Origin: Bordetella petrii
GTDB taxonomy: Bacteria > Pseudomonadota > Gammaproteobacteria > Burkholderiales > Burkholderiaceae_B
Length of the DNA: 64,000 nt
NCBI RefSeq assembly: GCF_017356245.1
Contig: NZ_JAFMZZ010000001.1
Coordinates: 1,240,249 to 1,304,248 of the forward strand
Direction: 5' to 3'
Under the pieces are notes generated by a model, which was not told the origin of the DNA, ran no database searches, and saw nothing but the letters and a program-made list of their open reading frames with translations. The translations under genes were made by a program, and so were the position numbers. This document shows positions 43,344 through 52,587 of this stretch, piece after piece (position 1 is the stretch's first letter; every line of letters begins with the position of its first letter).

Positions 43344-43404
43344 ACAAAAACGCCATCATAATCGCCGCCCGCGGGCCCGGCCGGCCACAACCGCCGGCCG
43401 CGCG

Positions 43405-43433
43405 TTGACCGCCCCTGGGGGCAGGCATAGAAT
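43405..43433 (+). promoter_or_regulatory. Sigma-70 promoter of the aminotransferase gene
   Basis: TTGACC (43405-43410), 17-nt spacer, TAGAAT (43428-43433). About 98 bp before the chosen ATG at 43531. Confidence 0.6.
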
Positions 43434-43530
43434 CAACTGGCATTTGCTTATATTTCAAGGTTTTATGCCGTCCCGCGGCCTGGCACCGCGCCGATGCTCT
43501 CTTCCCTTCTTGCCGGCTCCGCCTTCCATC

Positions 43531-44772
43531 ATGTCTTCCGCAGCACCCCGCTACGCCTTCGCCGCCCCCTTCCAGACGCCCGCCGCCTCGCCCATTCGCT
43601 CCCTCATGTCGTACGCCATGCGGCCGGGCAGCATTTCCATGGCCGGCGGCTACCCCGCCCAGGAGCTGTTCGACATCGACGGCCTCACCACCGCGTCGAA
43701 CCAGGTGCTGGCCCGGCTGGGCGCCTGCCTGCAGTATTCCAACATCGACGGGCAGGCCAGCCTGCGCGCCGAGCTGGCGCGCCTTACTGCCGAACGCGGG
43801 CTGGCCTGCGACCCCGACACCGAGCTCGCCGTCACCGGCGGTTCGCAGCAGGCGCTGGCGCTGGTCAGCCGGGTGATGCTGCAGCCGGGCGACCACGCCT
43901 TCATCGAAAGCCCGGCGTTTCCCAATTCGGTGCAGGCGCTGCGCTACACCGGCGCCACGGTGCACCCGGTGGCCTCCGGCCCGGAAGGCATCGATATCGA
44001 CGCGCTGGACGACATGGCCGCGCGGCTCAAGCCCAAGGTCGTCTGCGTGGTGGCGTCGTTCTCGAACCCGTGCGGCGCCACCATCAGCCGGCAGCGCCGC
44101 CTGCGCCTGCTCGAACTGGCCGTGAAGCACCAGTTCCTGATCGTCGAAGACGACCCCTACGGCGAACTGCGCTTCGCGGGCGAGCAAGTGCCGCCCATTG
44201 CCGCGCTGGCCGAGGGCGAGGCGCGCCACTGGGCGGTGTACATCTCGACCATGTCCAAGACCATGGCGCCGGCCCTGCGCATCGGCTGGCTGGTGGCCCC
44301 GGCCGAGGTGCGCCGCCGCTGCGTGGGCGCCAAGGCGGCCGACGACATGGCGTCGTCGGCCTGGATACAGGAAGTGGTGGCGCAGTACCTGGCCAACGGC
44401 CGCTACCAGCAGCACGTGCCGCGCATCCGCGCCGCCTACGGCGCGCGCTGCGACGCGCTGGCGCAGGCGCTGGTCCAGTACCTGGACGGCCGCGTCACGT
44501 TCCGCAAGCCCGAAGGCGGCATGTTCTTCTGGGTGCGCCTGAACGGCGAGGCCGATGCCACGCGGCTGCTGCCCTATGCCATCGAACAGGGCGTGGTCTA
44601 TGTGCCCGGCAAGGCGTTCTACGCCGACCCGCAGCAGGCCGACCTGAACGCCATGCGCATGTCGTTCGCCACCATGAACGAAGGCCTGATCATCCAGGGC
44701 ATCGAGCGCCTGGCCCGGGCGCTGGACGCCTGCGAGGCCAATGCGCCGGTGTCGGTGTCGCTGGCGGCCTGA
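43531..44772 (+). CDS. PLP-dependent aminotransferase, class I/II (2-aminoadipate type)
   Basis: 413 residues. Fold type I motifs: MAGGYPAQELFD (substrate loop), TGGSQQALALVSRVMLQPGD, VASFSNPCGATISRQRR, VEDDPYGELRF and ISTMSKTMAPALRIGW with the PLP-binding Lys in STMSK. It fits the MocR/LysN-like aminotransferases that act on 2-aminoadipate, aromatic or branched-chain amino acids. The start is open to question: an in-frame ATG at 43465 has AAGG and follows the promoter closely, but codons between it and 43531 have poor third-position GC, so the later ATG was kept. Confidence 0.88.
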   Translation: MSSAAPRYAFAAPFQTPAASPIRSLMSYAMRPGSISMAGGYPAQELFDIDGLTTASNQVLARLGACLQYSNIDGQASLRAELARLTAERGLACDPDTELAVTGGSQQALALVSRVMLQPGDHAFIESPAFPNSVQALRYTGATVHPVASGPEGIDIDALDDMAARLKPKVVCVVASFSNPCGATISRQRRLRLLELAVKHQFLIVEDDPYGELRFAGEQVPPIAALAEGEARHWAVYISTMSKTMAPALRIGWLVAPAEVRRRCVGAKAADDMASSAWIQEVVAQYLANGRYQQHVPRIRAAYGARCDALAQALVQYLDGRVTFRKPEGGMFFWVRLNGEADATRLLPYAIEQGVVYVPGKAFYADPQQADLNAMRMSFATMNEGLIIQGIERLARALDACEANAPVSVSLAA

Positions 44773-44799
44773 ACCGGGCCGCCGCGGCCGCGGCGCGGG

Positions 44800-45276
44800 C
44801 TAGCGCTTGCGCCGGTACAACAGCGATATCTTCGCGAAGGCAATCTGCAGTTCGCGCGTGCCGCCCTGGAACACCACCGGGCGGCCGCGCTGCGTGAACA
44901 CCACCAGCCGCTTCGAGAACATCAGCGGCACGAACTTGGCGAACTGGATTTCCTGCCAGGCGACTTCGCGCCGGGTGATCCAGGTTTGGCGCAGGCCGGT
45001 TTCATCGATGGTGGTGATGGATTTCTGCATGTGCCACGACACCAGCACCAGCCCCAGGAAGCACAGCACCACAATGCCCGTCAGCACGCCGCTGACCTGC
45101 CCGGGCGGCAGGCGGATGGCCGATGACACGATCTGCACGCCGATGATGGCCAGGATGATCCAGGCCAGGATGCGCACCCAGTCGGGCCAGGCCTGGCCCG
45201 ATAGCGGCAGCGGGCCGATTTCGCGCAGCAGCGCGTCGCGTTCGTCCGTGGAAGGAGGGTTGAAGATCGAGTTCAT
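44800..45276 (-). CDS. Two-helix membrane protein with PH-like domain, unknown function
   Basis: 158 residues. Two membrane segments (about 31-53 and 61-80) followed by a beta-rich cytoplasmic half (about 85-158, KSITTIDETGLRQTWITRREVAWQEIQFAK) resembling bacterial PH/YcxB-like domains. ATG at 45276 preceded by GAAGG-like sequence on the minus strand was chosen over the longer frame to 45399. Convergent with the aminotransferase gene, with only 27 bp between stops and no repeat element there. Confidence 0.78.
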   Translation of the reverse strand: MNSIFNPPSTDERDALLREIGPLPLSGQAWPDWVRILAWIILAIIGVQIVSSAIRLPPGQVSGVLTGIVVLCFLGLVLVSWHMQKSITTIDETGLRQTWITRREVAWQEIQFAKFVPLMFSKRLVVFTQRGRPVVFQGGTRELQIAFAKISLLYRRKR

Positions 45277-45370
45277 GGCGGACGGGTTCCCCGGTGGCGC
45301 AGCGCGGGCAGTCGCCGGATGGCCCTGCCTGGCGCGCATTCTACGTGGCTTTGGCGCTCTGGCGGCGCGT

Positions 45371-46279
45371 TCAGGCGGCGCGCTTGGCCGCCACCGCATT
45401 GCCCGCCCGGCTGCCGCCCTTGCGGTTCAGGTGGGCCGACATCCATTGGCCGATGTCGACCACGGCGTCGAAATCGACCCCGGTATCGATGTCCAGGCCG
45501 CGCAGCATGTACAGCACGTCTTCGGTGGCCACGTTGCCGGTGGCGCCCTTGGCGTACGGGCAGCCGCCCAGGCCGGCCACCGACGTGTGGAAGATGCTGA
45601 TGCCGGTTTCGAGCGCGGCCAGGATGTTGGCCAGGGCCTGGCCGTAGGTGTCGTGGAAATGCCCGGACACGCGGCCCGGGTCGACCACCCGGGTCACCGC
45701 CGCCATGACGTCGCGCACGCGCTGCGGCGTGCCCACGCCGATGGTGTCGGCCACGTCGATTTCGTCACAGCCCAGCGCCACATAGCGGCGCGCGACGTCC
45801 ACCACCGCTTCGATGGGCACTTCGCCCTGGTACGGGCAGCCCAGCGCGCAGCTGATGCTGCCGCGCAGCCGCACGCCCGCGGCGCGCGCGGCCTGGGCCA
45901 CGGGCTCGAAGCGGGCGATCGATTCGGCGATGGAGCAGTTGATGTTCTTCTGCGAAAACGCTTCGCTGGCCGCGCCGAAGATCACGACCTCGTCGGCCTT
46001 GGCCGCCAGCGCGCCTTCCAGGCCCTTCATGTTGGGGGTCAGCACCGAATAGATGACGCCGGGCTTGCGCTCGATGCGCGCCATGACATCGGCGGCGTCG
46101 GCCATCTGCGGCACCCATTTGGGCGACACGAACGACGTGGCCTCGATGTTGGGAAAACCGGCGGCGGTCAGGCGGTCGACCAGCTCTACCTTGATATCGG
46201 TGGAGATCAGTTCTTTTTCGTTCTGCAGGCCGTCGCGGGGCGAAACCTCGACGATCTTGACGCGGGAGGGCAGCGGCAT
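45371..46279 (-). CDS. mvaB: Hydroxymethylglutaryl-CoA lyase
   Basis: 302 residues. Cleaves HMG-CoA to acetyl-CoA and acetoacetate, the last step of leucine breakdown. TIM-barrel with VEVSPRDGLQNEKELIST (metal-binding Asp), ATSFVSPKWVPQMADA, the second His pair VSGHFHDTYG and the flexible-loop signature GLGGCPYAKGATGNVATED with catalytic Cys. Normal length. Starts at the ATG at 46279, 88 bp from the dprA end; the rest of the leucine pathway is not in the window. Confidence 0.95.
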   Translation of the reverse strand: MPLPSRVKIVEVSPRDGLQNEKELISTDIKVELVDRLTAAGFPNIEATSFVSPKWVPQMADAADVMARIERKPGVIYSVLTPNMKGLEGALAAKADEVVIFGAASEAFSQKNINCSIAESIARFEPVAQAARAAGVRLRGSISCALGCPYQGEVPIEAVVDVARRYVALGCDEIDVADTIGVGTPQRVRDVMAAVTRVVDPGRVSGHFHDTYGQALANILAALETGISIFHTSVAGLGGCPYAKGATGNVATEDVLYMLRGLDIDTGVDFDAVVDIGQWMSAHLNRKGGSRAGNAVAAKRAA

Positions 46280-46367
46280 GTCTCTTCCTGTAGTGATGGG
46301 CGCCGCGCCGGAGCGCGCGCGGGAATGCGGATATTCATAATAGTAGCCCTGCCGGGCCGCCGGGCCG

Positions 46368-47483
46368 CTACTTCAGGCGCTGGAACCGCCCGCCATCGAG
46401 CCGGGCCACGCGGCCGGCCAGCTCGAGCTCGAGCAATTGCGCGTTCAGCGCGGCGATGTCGAGCCCGGTGCGCGCTTGCAAGGCATCCAGGTGCAGCGGA
46501 TCGTAGCCCAGCGCCCGCAGCAGCGGCGTGTCGGCTTCGGCCGGCGCGCCGGCGGCCGGTTCGCCGCGGCGCGGGGCCGGCTGGCCGCCGCCCAGTTCGT
46601 CGGTGATGTCTTGCGCGGTTTCGACCAGCTTGGCGCCCTGGCGGATCAGGGCATGGCAGCCGCGCGACAGCGGCGAATGGATCGAGCCCGGGATGGCGAA
46701 GACCTCGCGGCCGCTTTCGCCGGCCAGCCGCGCCGTGATCAGCGAGCCGCTCTGGCGCGCGGCCTCGACCACCAGCACCCCGCGCGCCAGCCCCGCCACC
46801 AGGCGGTTGCGACGCGGAAAGTGATGCGGCAGCGCGCCCATGCCCAGCGGCAGCTCGGATACCAGGGCGCCCTGCCCGGCAATGCGGTGGGCCAGGTCGC
46901 GGTGGCGCGCCGGATACACGCGGTCGATGCCGGTGCCCATGACGGCCACGGTGCCCGCGCCTTCGGGGCCGGCCAGCAGCGCCCCTTCGTGCGCGGCCGC
47001 GTCGATGCCCTGCGCCAGGCCGCTGACCACGCACCAGCCATGGCCGGCCAGGTGGCGGGCGAACGCGCGGGCGTTGTCGCAGCCGCCCGGCGTGGCGCTG
47101 CGCGCGCCCACCACCGCCAGGGCCGGCAGGCTCAGCCGCGCCGGATCGCCGTTGACATACAGCAGGATGGGCGGGTCGGCGATGGTGAGCAGGCTTTGCG
47201 GATAGGCCGGGTCGGCCAGGGTCAGCACGTGGCGCCCGGGCTGGTCGACCCACTGCAGGCTGCGGTCGATTTGGGCCTGCATGTCGGCGGGGGGCGGCGC
47301 CGCCAGCTGGCGCGCCAGATCTTGCGGCACGTGGCGGGCCAGGGCCGCGGCGCCCAGGGCGTAGATCTGCTCGGGCAGGCCCAGCGCCGACAGCAGCGGA
47401 TAGGCGCTGGCGGGGCCCAGCCCGGGCTCCAGCGACAGGCGCAGCCAGGCGGACAGTTCGGCGTGGGAATGCGTAAGCGGCAT
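46368..47483 (-). CDS. dprA: DNA processing protein DprA
   Basis: 371 residues. Loads RecA on incoming single-stranded DNA during transformation. N-terminal SAM-like helices (about 1-60), then the Rossmann core with VVGARSATPGGCDNARAFA, VVSGLAQGIDAAAHEGAL, MGTGIDRVYPARHRDL, FPRRNRLVAGLARGVLVVEAA and SGSLITARLA, and a C-terminal winged-helix DprA/DML1-like domain (LLRALGYDPLHLDALQARTGLDIAALNAQLLELE). ATG at 47483. Head-to-head with def, the usual dprA-def-fmt neighbourhood. Confidence 0.96.
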   Translation of the reverse strand: MPLTHSHAELSAWLRLSLEPGLGPASAYPLLSALGLPEQIYALGAAALARHVPQDLARQLAAPPPADMQAQIDRSLQWVDQPGRHVLTLADPAYPQSLLTIADPPILLYVNGDPARLSLPALAVVGARSATPGGCDNARAFARHLAGHGWCVVSGLAQGIDAAAHEGALLAGPEGAGTVAVMGTGIDRVYPARHRDLAHRIAGQGALVSELPLGMGALPHHFPRRNRLVAGLARGVLVVEAARQSGSLITARLAGESGREVFAIPGSIHSPLSRGCHALIRQGAKLVETAQDITDELGGGQPAPRRGEPAAGAPAEADTPLLRALGYDPLHLDALQARTGLDIAALNAQLLELELAGRVARLDGGRFQRLK

Positions 47484-47606
47484 GGTTCGGACAGGGGCCT
47501 TGCGAGGGTCCGCTAGTGTCGCACGGCCCGCGCGCCGCACGGGCGGCGGCGCGACCAAAAGCGCCCGCCCGGGCGGCGCGGCAATGGCCGAATTAGCCGA
47601 AAACTA

Positions 47607-47652
47607 TTAGAAATCAAGCTTCTAATGAATTATCATTAAGTCACTAGTGACT
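47607..47652. promoter_or_regulatory. Cluster of palindromes in the dprA/def gap
   Basis: Three dyads follow each other: TTAGAA-N7-TTCTAA (47607-47625), AATGA-ATTA-TCATT (47624-47637) and the perfect 14-bp AGTCACTAGTGACT (47639-47652). The stretch is conspicuously AT-rich and ends 19 bp before the def ATG, so it probably contains the def-fmt promoter and operators. Confidence 0.5.
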
Positions 47653-47671
47653 ATTTAGCTTTTTGCTCGCC

Positions 47672-48184
47672 ATGGCTTTGCTTCCCATCCTTCATTATCC
47701 CGATCCGCGCCTGCACAAGAAGGCCAAGCCGGTCGCGGTGGTGGACGACCGTATCCGGAAGCTGGTGCGCGACATGGCCGACACCATGTACGAAGCGCCG
47801 GGCGTCGGCCTGGCCGCCACGCAGGTCGACGTGCACGAACGCGTGGTCGTCATCGACGTTTCCGAAGAAGGCAACGAACTGCGCGTGCTGATCAACCCCG
47901 AGATCACCTGGAAAAGCGACGAGCGCCAGACTTACGAAGAAGGCTGCCTGTCGGTGCCGGGCATCTACGACGAGGTCGAACGATCGGCGCGCATCCGTTT
48001 CAAGGCGCTGGACATCGACGGCAAGCCGTACGAAGCCGACGCGGAAGGGCTGCTGGCCGTGTGCGTGCAGCATGAGCTCGACCACCTCGACGGCAAAGTG
48101 TTCGTCGAATACCTGTCCAGCCTGAAGCAGAACCGCATCAAGACCAAGCTGAAGAAGGCCGAGCGCGAAGCGCTGCGAGCCTGA
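47672..48184 (+). CDS. def: Peptide deformylase
   Basis: 170 residues. Iron- or zinc-dependent enzyme that removes the formyl group from nascent proteins. Motif 1 GVGLAATQ (about 44-51), motif 2 EGCLSVPG with the metal Cys (about 91-98) and motif 3 QHELDHLDG with HExxH (about 132-140). ATG at 47672 gives [14 protein letters not shown], the family start; an in-frame TTG nine bases upstream is less likely. Lies just before fmt, whose reaction it reverses after translation starts. Confidence 0.97.
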   Translation: MALLPILHYPDPRLHKKAKPVAVVDDRIRKLVRDMADTMYEAPGVGLAATQVDVHERVVVIDVSEEGNELRVLINPEITWKSDERQTYEEGCLSVPGIYDEVERSARIRFKALDIDGKPYEADAEGLLAVCVQHELDHLDGKVFVEYLSSLKQNRIKTKLKKAEREALRA

Positions 48185-48189
48185 TCCCC

Positions 48190-49134
48190 ATGCGCCTGGT
48201 TTTTGCCGGAACGCCGGAATTCGCCCGCGTCGCGCTCGACGCCCTGCTGGCCGCAGGCCATGACATCCCGCTGGTGCTGACCCAGCCCGACCGGCCCGCC
48301 GGCCGCGGCCTGAAGCTGACGCCCAGCCCGGTCAAGCAGGCCGCCCTGGCGGCCGGCATTGCGGTGGCCCAGCCCCGCAGCCTGCGGCTGGACGGGCGCT
48401 ACCCCGACGATGCCGCGCAGGCCCAGGCACAGCTGCGGCAGGCGGCGCCCGACATCATGGTGGTGGCCGCCTACGGCCTGATCCTGCCGGCCTGGACCCT
48501 GGCGCTGCCGCCGCGCGGCTGCCTGAACATCCACGCCAGCCTGCTGCCGCGCTGGCGCGGCGCCGCCCCCATCCAGCGCGCCATCGAGGCCGGCGACACG
48601 CAAACCGGCGTCACCATCATGCAGATGGACGAAGGCCTGGACACCGGCGACATGCTGCTGGAACACCGCGTGCCCATCGGCGCCGCGGACACCGCCGCGC
48701 AATTGCACGACGCGCTGGCCGCCGCCGGCGGACAGGCCATTGTGCAGGCCCTGGCGGCCTTGCAGGCGGGCGGCCTGCCGGCGCGGCCGCAGCCGGCCGA
48801 CGGCGTTACCTATGCCGCCAAGCTGGACAAGGCCGAGGCCGCGCTCGACTGCGCGCAGCCCGCCGCGCAGCTGGCCCGGCGCGTGCGCGCGTTCAACCCG
48901 GTGCCCGGCGCCACGCTGCGCCTGCCGGGCCTGGACGATCCGGTCAAGGTATGGCGCGCGCAGGCCCTGGAAGCGCCGGCGGCCGCGGCGCCGGGCAGCG
49001 TGCTGCGGGCCGGCGCCGACGGCATCGACATCGCCACCGGCGCGGGCGTGCTGCGCCTGCTCGAACTGCAGAAGGCCGGCGGCAAGCGCCAGCCGGTGGA
49101 CGTGTTCGTGCGCGGCTGGCAGCTTCCGGGCTGA
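48190..49134 (+). CDS. fmt: Methionyl-tRNA formyltransferase
   Basis: 314 residues. Formylates initiator Met-tRNA using 10-formyl-THF. N-terminal transferase domain with [45 protein letters not shown] (catalytic Asn-His), [13 protein letters not shown] and a C-terminal beta-barrel tRNA-binding domain (about 210-310). Begins 5 nt after def, so they form an operon. The stop is followed within 3 nt by a convergent-gene repeat. Confidence 0.97.
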   Translation: MRLVFAGTPEFARVALDALLAAGHDIPLVLTQPDRPAGRGLKLTPSPVKQAALAAGIAVAQPRSLRLDGRYPDDAAQAQAQLRQAAPDIMVVAAYGLILPAWTLALPPRGCLNIHASLLPRWRGAAPIQRAIEAGDTQTGVTIMQMDEGLDTGDMLLEHRVPIGAADTAAQLHDALAAAGGQAIVQALAALQAGGLPARPQPADGVTYAAKLDKAEAALDCAQPAAQLARRVRAFNPVPGATLRLPGLDDPVKVWRAQALEAPAAAAPGSVLRAGADGIDIATGAGVLRLLELQKAGGKRQPVDVFVRGWQLPG

Positions 49135-49137
49135 TTG

Positions 49138-49233
49138 CCAGGTGTCTGACTCCCGCAGGGTGTCGGACACCGTACGATTGAGACGGCTGCGGTTTACAGC
49201 GGTGTCAGGCACCTGGCGGAGCCTGACACCTGG
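49138..49233. repeat. Convergent-gene double-hairpin repeat, copy 8 (full)
   Basis: CCAGGTGTCTGACTCCCGCAG to GGAGCCTGACACCTGG, spacer in forward orientation (CGATTGAGACGGCTGCGG). Abuts the fmt stop. The two arms differ slightly (GTGTCTGAC versus GTGTCAGGC) while each keeps its own stem, with at most a G-U pair. Confidence 0.9.
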
Positions 49234-49311
49234 GCCAAACGTTGTTTTTCGCCTTAAGGTAGCGCCAGGGGTGTCTGGCGCGGCGTGGCGCCGGTGCGGG
49301 CCCTGTGCCCC

Positions 49312-49938
49312 TCAATACAAAGTGTCGCGCACTCGTCCCGGCAGTGCCCGGTCGTATGCCTGGCCGTCGATGGTGCCGGCGCTCAGGTCGGCCAGCATGC
49401 GGCCCGTGCTGGGCAGGCTGGCGCGTTCGATTTGCCGGGCCGGGTCCCACAGCGCCGAGCGCACCAGTGCGCGCGAGCACTGGAAAAACACGGTTTCCAC
49501 GTCAATGACCAGCACCGAACGCGGCGGCTTGTCGTGCATGGCGAAGCGCGCCAGCAGGGCCGGATCGGTGCTGATGCCGGCGCGCCCGTTCACCCGCAGG
49601 GTCTCGCCCACGCCGGGCACCAGGAACAGCAGCGCCACGCGCGGGTCGGCCAGGATGTTGCGCAGGCTGTCGATACGGTTGTTGCCGCGCCGGTCTGGAA
49701 TCAGCAGGGTCTTGTCGTCGGCCACGGTCACGAAGCCGGCCGGGTCGCCGCGCGGCGACGCGTCCAGTCCGTCGGGCCCCACGGTGGCCAGCACGACGAA
49801 GGGCGCCGCCTCGATGAAGGCGCGGTAGTGCGGATGCACGTGGTCCGTTTCCTTCATGACCGAGGCCTGGCTGGGCTGGCCATACAGCGCTTGCAGGGCG
49901 GCGGGGTCAGTAATGCGATGGGTGTCGTCGAGGGGCAT
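49312..49938 (-). CDS. Pyridoxamine 5'-phosphate oxidase-fold flavoprotein
   Basis: 208 residues. FMN-binding split beta barrel of the MSMEG_1061 type: HYRAFIEAAPFVVLATVGPDGLDASPRGDPAGFV, LLIPDRRGNNRIDSLRNIL and VGETLRVNGRAGIS. Such proteins reduce or bind small heteroaromatic compounds; the substrate is unknown. ATG at 49938. The upstream HAD gene ends only 2 nt before it, so they form one unit with the SnoaL-like gene. Confidence 0.88.
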   Translation of the reverse strand: MPLDDTHRITDPAALQALYGQPSQASVMKETDHVHPHYRAFIEAAPFVVLATVGPDGLDASPRGDPAGFVTVADDKTLLIPDRRGNNRIDSLRNILADPRVALLFLVPGVGETLRVNGRAGISTDPALLARFAMHDKPPRSVLVIDVETVFFQCSRALVRSALWDPARQIERASLPSTGRMLADLSAGTIDGQAYDRALPGRVRDTLY

Positions 49939-49940
49939 GC

Positions 49941-50573
49941 TCAGGCTCGGGTCAGGGCGGCCGGCAGGTCGGCCACGGTCAGGATGATTTCGTCGGGCGC
50001 GTGGGTGCGCAGTGCGTCGACGTGGTTGTAGCCCCAGGCGACGGCAGCCGCGCGCACGCCGGCCTTGCGCGCGGCGTCGATGTCGCGCATTTCGTCGCCC
50101 ACCAGCACGCAGCGCTGCGGCGCCACCCGGTGCCGCGCCAGCAGCCGCTTCAGCTTGGCCGCCTTGCCGAACATGTCGGTGCCGCATTCAAAGTCGTCGA
50201 ACCATTCGGTGGCCCGCGGCCCCAGCACCCGCTGCACATTGGCAGCCGAATTCGAGCTCACCACCGCCAGCCGCAGGCCGGCGGCGCGCAGCTGCGTCAG
50301 CGCCTCGGCCATGCCGCCGAACAGCTGCACGCGCGGATCGACCTCGCGCATCAGCTGGCGCACGTGCGCCATGATGGCCGGCATTTTCCACATGGGAATG
50401 CCCAGTATCTTCAGGATGTCGTGCGCGCCGTGGTGGCGCAGCCGGGCCCGTTCTGCCGGGCCCGCCTTGCGAAAGCCGTATTTGTCGGCCACGCCGTCCA
50501 GGATGGACTCGAACCAGGGCAGGGTGTCGGCCAGGGTGCCGTCGAAGTCGAATGCCGCCAGGTCGTATTTCAA
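49941..50573 (-). CDS. HAD-superfamily hydrolase, phosphoglycolate phosphatase-like
   Basis: 210 residues from a TTG start at 50573, chosen because TTGA overlaps the stop of the upstream gene and yields LKYDLAAFDFDGTLADTL directly; no ATG is usable near it. Motif I DFDGTLADT, motif II VSSNSAANV, motif III Lys in GKAAKLKRLL and motif IV LVGDEMRDIDAARKAGVRAAAVAWGYN. Acts on a small phosphate ester. Part of a SnoaL-like/HAD/PPOX operon. Confidence 0.88.
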   Translation of the reverse strand: MKYDLAAFDFDGTLADTLPWFESILDGVADKYGFRKAGPAERARLRHHGAHDILKILGIPMWKMPAIMAHVRQLMREVDPRVQLFGGMAEALTQLRAAGLRLAVVSSNSAANVQRVLGPRATEWFDDFECGTDMFGKAAKLKRLLARHRVAPQRCVLVGDEMRDIDAARKAGVRAAAVAWGYNHVDALRTHAPDEIILTVADLPAALTRA

Positions 50574-51160
50574 GCGGTGCCGTCCACCGGGTAGGCATCG
50601 CGGTCGGCGCGGCGGATCCAGTGCATGACCGGGGCCAGCGCCTCGATGGGGGGCGCGCTGCCCACCAGGCGCTGCGCGTCGGTCCAGGGGTAGGGCAGCC
50701 CCGTCAGCCAGGCGAACACCGCCGGCGCCGTGTCGGGCGGCAGGCTCAGCATGGTTTCGATGGTGATCGTCAGCCGGCGCGCCAGGTGGGGCGTGGACTG
50801 GAATTCCCATTCGTAGCTGCCGCAGCCCACGCGCACCTGGCCGCTGGCTTTTTCGGTCATGCCCACGAACCAGTCACAGGTGTAGTCGGACAGCACCGCG
50901 TCTTCGCCCGGGTGGGCCAGATAGAAGGTGAACACGTTCTCGTAGGTCTGGCCGAACGTGCGCACCATGGCCTCGGTAATGGCATCGCGGCCGCGCGCTT
51001 CGGGCGGGAAGGCGATGGCCTGGGTGCGCAGCGTCATCTTCAGCACCGCGTCGGCGGCGAAGGCGCGCGCCATATAAAGCGGGCGGTTTTCGTCCTTGGC
51101 GTGCAGGTAATTGCGCATCAAGGACGCCGTACTGGCTGGGGTGACCGTGGCTGTGGGCAT
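50570..51160 (-). CDS. SnoaL/NTF2-like protein, unknown function
   Basis: 196 residues with an NTF2-like alpha+beta barrel pattern: RNYLHAKDENRPLYMARAFAADAVLKM start, RGRDAITEAMVRTFGQTYENVFTFYLA and VGMTEKASGQVRVGCGSYEWEF. Such folds serve as small enzymes or ligand-binding proteins. ATG at 51160 selected; the frame continues upstream into sequence antisense to nothing coding-like. The stop overlaps the TTG start of the HAD gene. Confidence 0.8.
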   Translation of the reverse strand: MPTATVTPASTASLMRNYLHAKDENRPLYMARAFAADAVLKMTLRTQAIAFPPEARGRDAITEAMVRTFGQTYENVFTFYLAHPGEDAVLSDYTCDWFVGMTEKASGQVRVGCGSYEWEFQSTPHLARRLTITIETMLSLPPDTAPAVFAWLTGLPYPWTDAQRLVGSAPPIEALAPVMHWIRRADRDAYPVDGTA

Positions 51161-51191
51161 GGCGGAAGTACGCGATGGACGGGGTTCAGTA

Positions 51192-51779
51192 TCAGTGTTC
51201 GCCGGGATCGATCCATTTGGACACGGTGGGCGGCTGGTAGGCGGCGTAGCGGTCCAGCAGCGCGGCGGGCTGGCTTTCCACGACCAGCATGGCGCGGTGC
51301 TCGGCGCGCATGAACGATTCTTGCACGGCATGATCCAGGAACCCGGCCAGCTGATCGTAGTAGCCGGCGATGTTCAGCAGGCCGCACGGCTTTTCGTGCA
51401 TGCCCAGCTGGGCCCAGGTCCAGGTCTCGAAAATTTCTTCCAGGGTGCCGGCGCCGCCGGGCAGCGCCACGAAGCCATCGGCCCGTTCGGCCATCATGGT
51501 CTTGCGTTCGTGCATGGACTGCACCACATGCAGCTCGGTCAGGCCGGAATGGCCCAGCTCTTTGCGCATCAGCGGCTCGGGAATAATGCCGATGACGCGG
51601 CCGCCTTCGGCCATCACGGCATCGGCCACGATGCCCATGATGCCCACGCTGGCGCCGCCATACACCAGTCCGATGTCGCGCCGCACCAGTTCACGGGCCA
51701 GCTCGCGCGCGCCGTCGGCGTAGGCGGGGATGCGGCCCCCGTTGGAACCACAATAAACGCAAATATTCTTCAGTGTCAT
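51192..51779 (-). CDS. LOG-family (TIGR00730) nucleotide phosphoribohydrolase
   Basis: 195 residues. Rossmann-like enzyme with ICVYCGSNGGRIPAY, LVYGGASVGIMGIVAD, MHERKTMMAERADGFVALPGGAGTLEEIFE, the PGGxGTxxE hallmark of cytokinin riboside monophosphate phosphoribohydrolase (LOG) and nucleotide glycosidase-like proteins. In bacteria it is tied to purine nucleotide housekeeping. ATG at 51779. Confidence 0.93.
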   Translation of the reverse strand: MTLKNICVYCGSNGGRIPAYADGARELARELVRRDIGLVYGGASVGIMGIVADAVMAEGGRVIGIIPEPLMRKELGHSGLTELHVVQSMHERKTMMAERADGFVALPGGAGTLEEIFETWTWAQLGMHEKPCGLLNIAGYYDQLAGFLDHAVQESFMRAEHRAMLVVESQPAALLDRYAAYQPPTVSKWIDPGEH

Positions 51780-51989
51780 GGTTGGCAGATCAGGGCCCGT
51801 TACAAAGTTACAGCGGATTCCGGTCCGGAATGCAGTAACTAGTTTACGCAACTTGGAGACACACCCTGGGCAAGCGGGGCAATGATTGGACACAGCCTGG
51901 GCACGGCGGGGCCGATACACTGGGTTGGCAGGCGCCCCGGGCGCCGTAGTCGTCTTGCCCTGCGCAACACACAATAAGGAGCCAGCGAT

Positions 51990-52553
51990 ATGCAACATGC
52001 CACCCCCCACACCCCGTCCCGCAAGGGCGGCTCGTTCGACATGGACGTGGCCGCGATCCGCGCCAAGGCCCGCCAGGACATCGAGTCCGGCGCCGTTACC
52101 GACAGCTACCGGGCCGACCGCGCCGCCGTGCTGAAGCTGCTGAACGAAGCCCTGGCCACCGAAGTGGTCTGTGTGCTGCGCTACAAGCGCCACTATTTCA
52201 TGGCGCGCGGCCTCAACGCCGAGCCGGTAGCGGCCGAGTTCGCTGAACACGCCGCCGAAGAACTGGGCCACGCCGACCGCATCGCCGAGCGCATTGTGCA
52301 GCTGGGCGGCGAACCCAACCTGTCGCCGGTGGGCCTGCTGGACCGCAGCCATTCGGAATATGTCGAAGCCAATACGCTGACCGAGATGATCAAGGAAAAC
52401 CTGATCGCCGAGCGCATCGCCATCGACAGCTACCGGCAGATGGTCGACTACGTGGGCGACAACGACCCCACCACCCGCCGCCTGCTGGAAGAGATACTGG
52501 CCGTCGAGGAAGAGCACGCCGACGATCTGTCGGATTTCCTGGCGAAGAATTGA
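51990..52553 (+). CDS. Bacterioferritin/ferritin-like protein
   Basis: 187 residues, four-helix-bundle protein with diiron ligands: NEALATEVVCVLRYKRHYF (first Glu), EFAEHAAEELGHADRIAERI (Glu-x-x-His) and IKENLIAERIAIDSYRQM, LLEEILAVEEEHADDL (Glu-Glu-x-His). This spacing fits bacterioferritin-like or DUF2202-like ferritins; no heme-binding Met is evident. Likely iron storage or peroxide detoxification. TAAGGAGCC precedes the ATG. The convergent rimO gene is separated by a repeat element. Confidence 0.9.
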   Translation: MQHATPHTPSRKGGSFDMDVAAIRAKARQDIESGAVTDSYRADRAAVLKLLNEALATEVVCVLRYKRHYFMARGLNAEPVAAEFAEHAAEELGHADRIAERIVQLGGEPNLSPVGLLDRSHSEYVEANTLTEMIKENLIAERIAIDSYRQMVDYVGDNDPTTRRLLEEILAVEEEHADDLSDFLAKN

Positions 52554-52587
52554 GGCGGCCAGTGCCGCCAGACTGCCAGGTGTCTAA

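Noticed and set aside
43465..43530. Upstream ATG (43465) as the aminotransferase start
   Set aside because: It has AAGG and sits close to the promoter, but the extra 22 codons have poor third-position GC and read like leader; left as an alternative.
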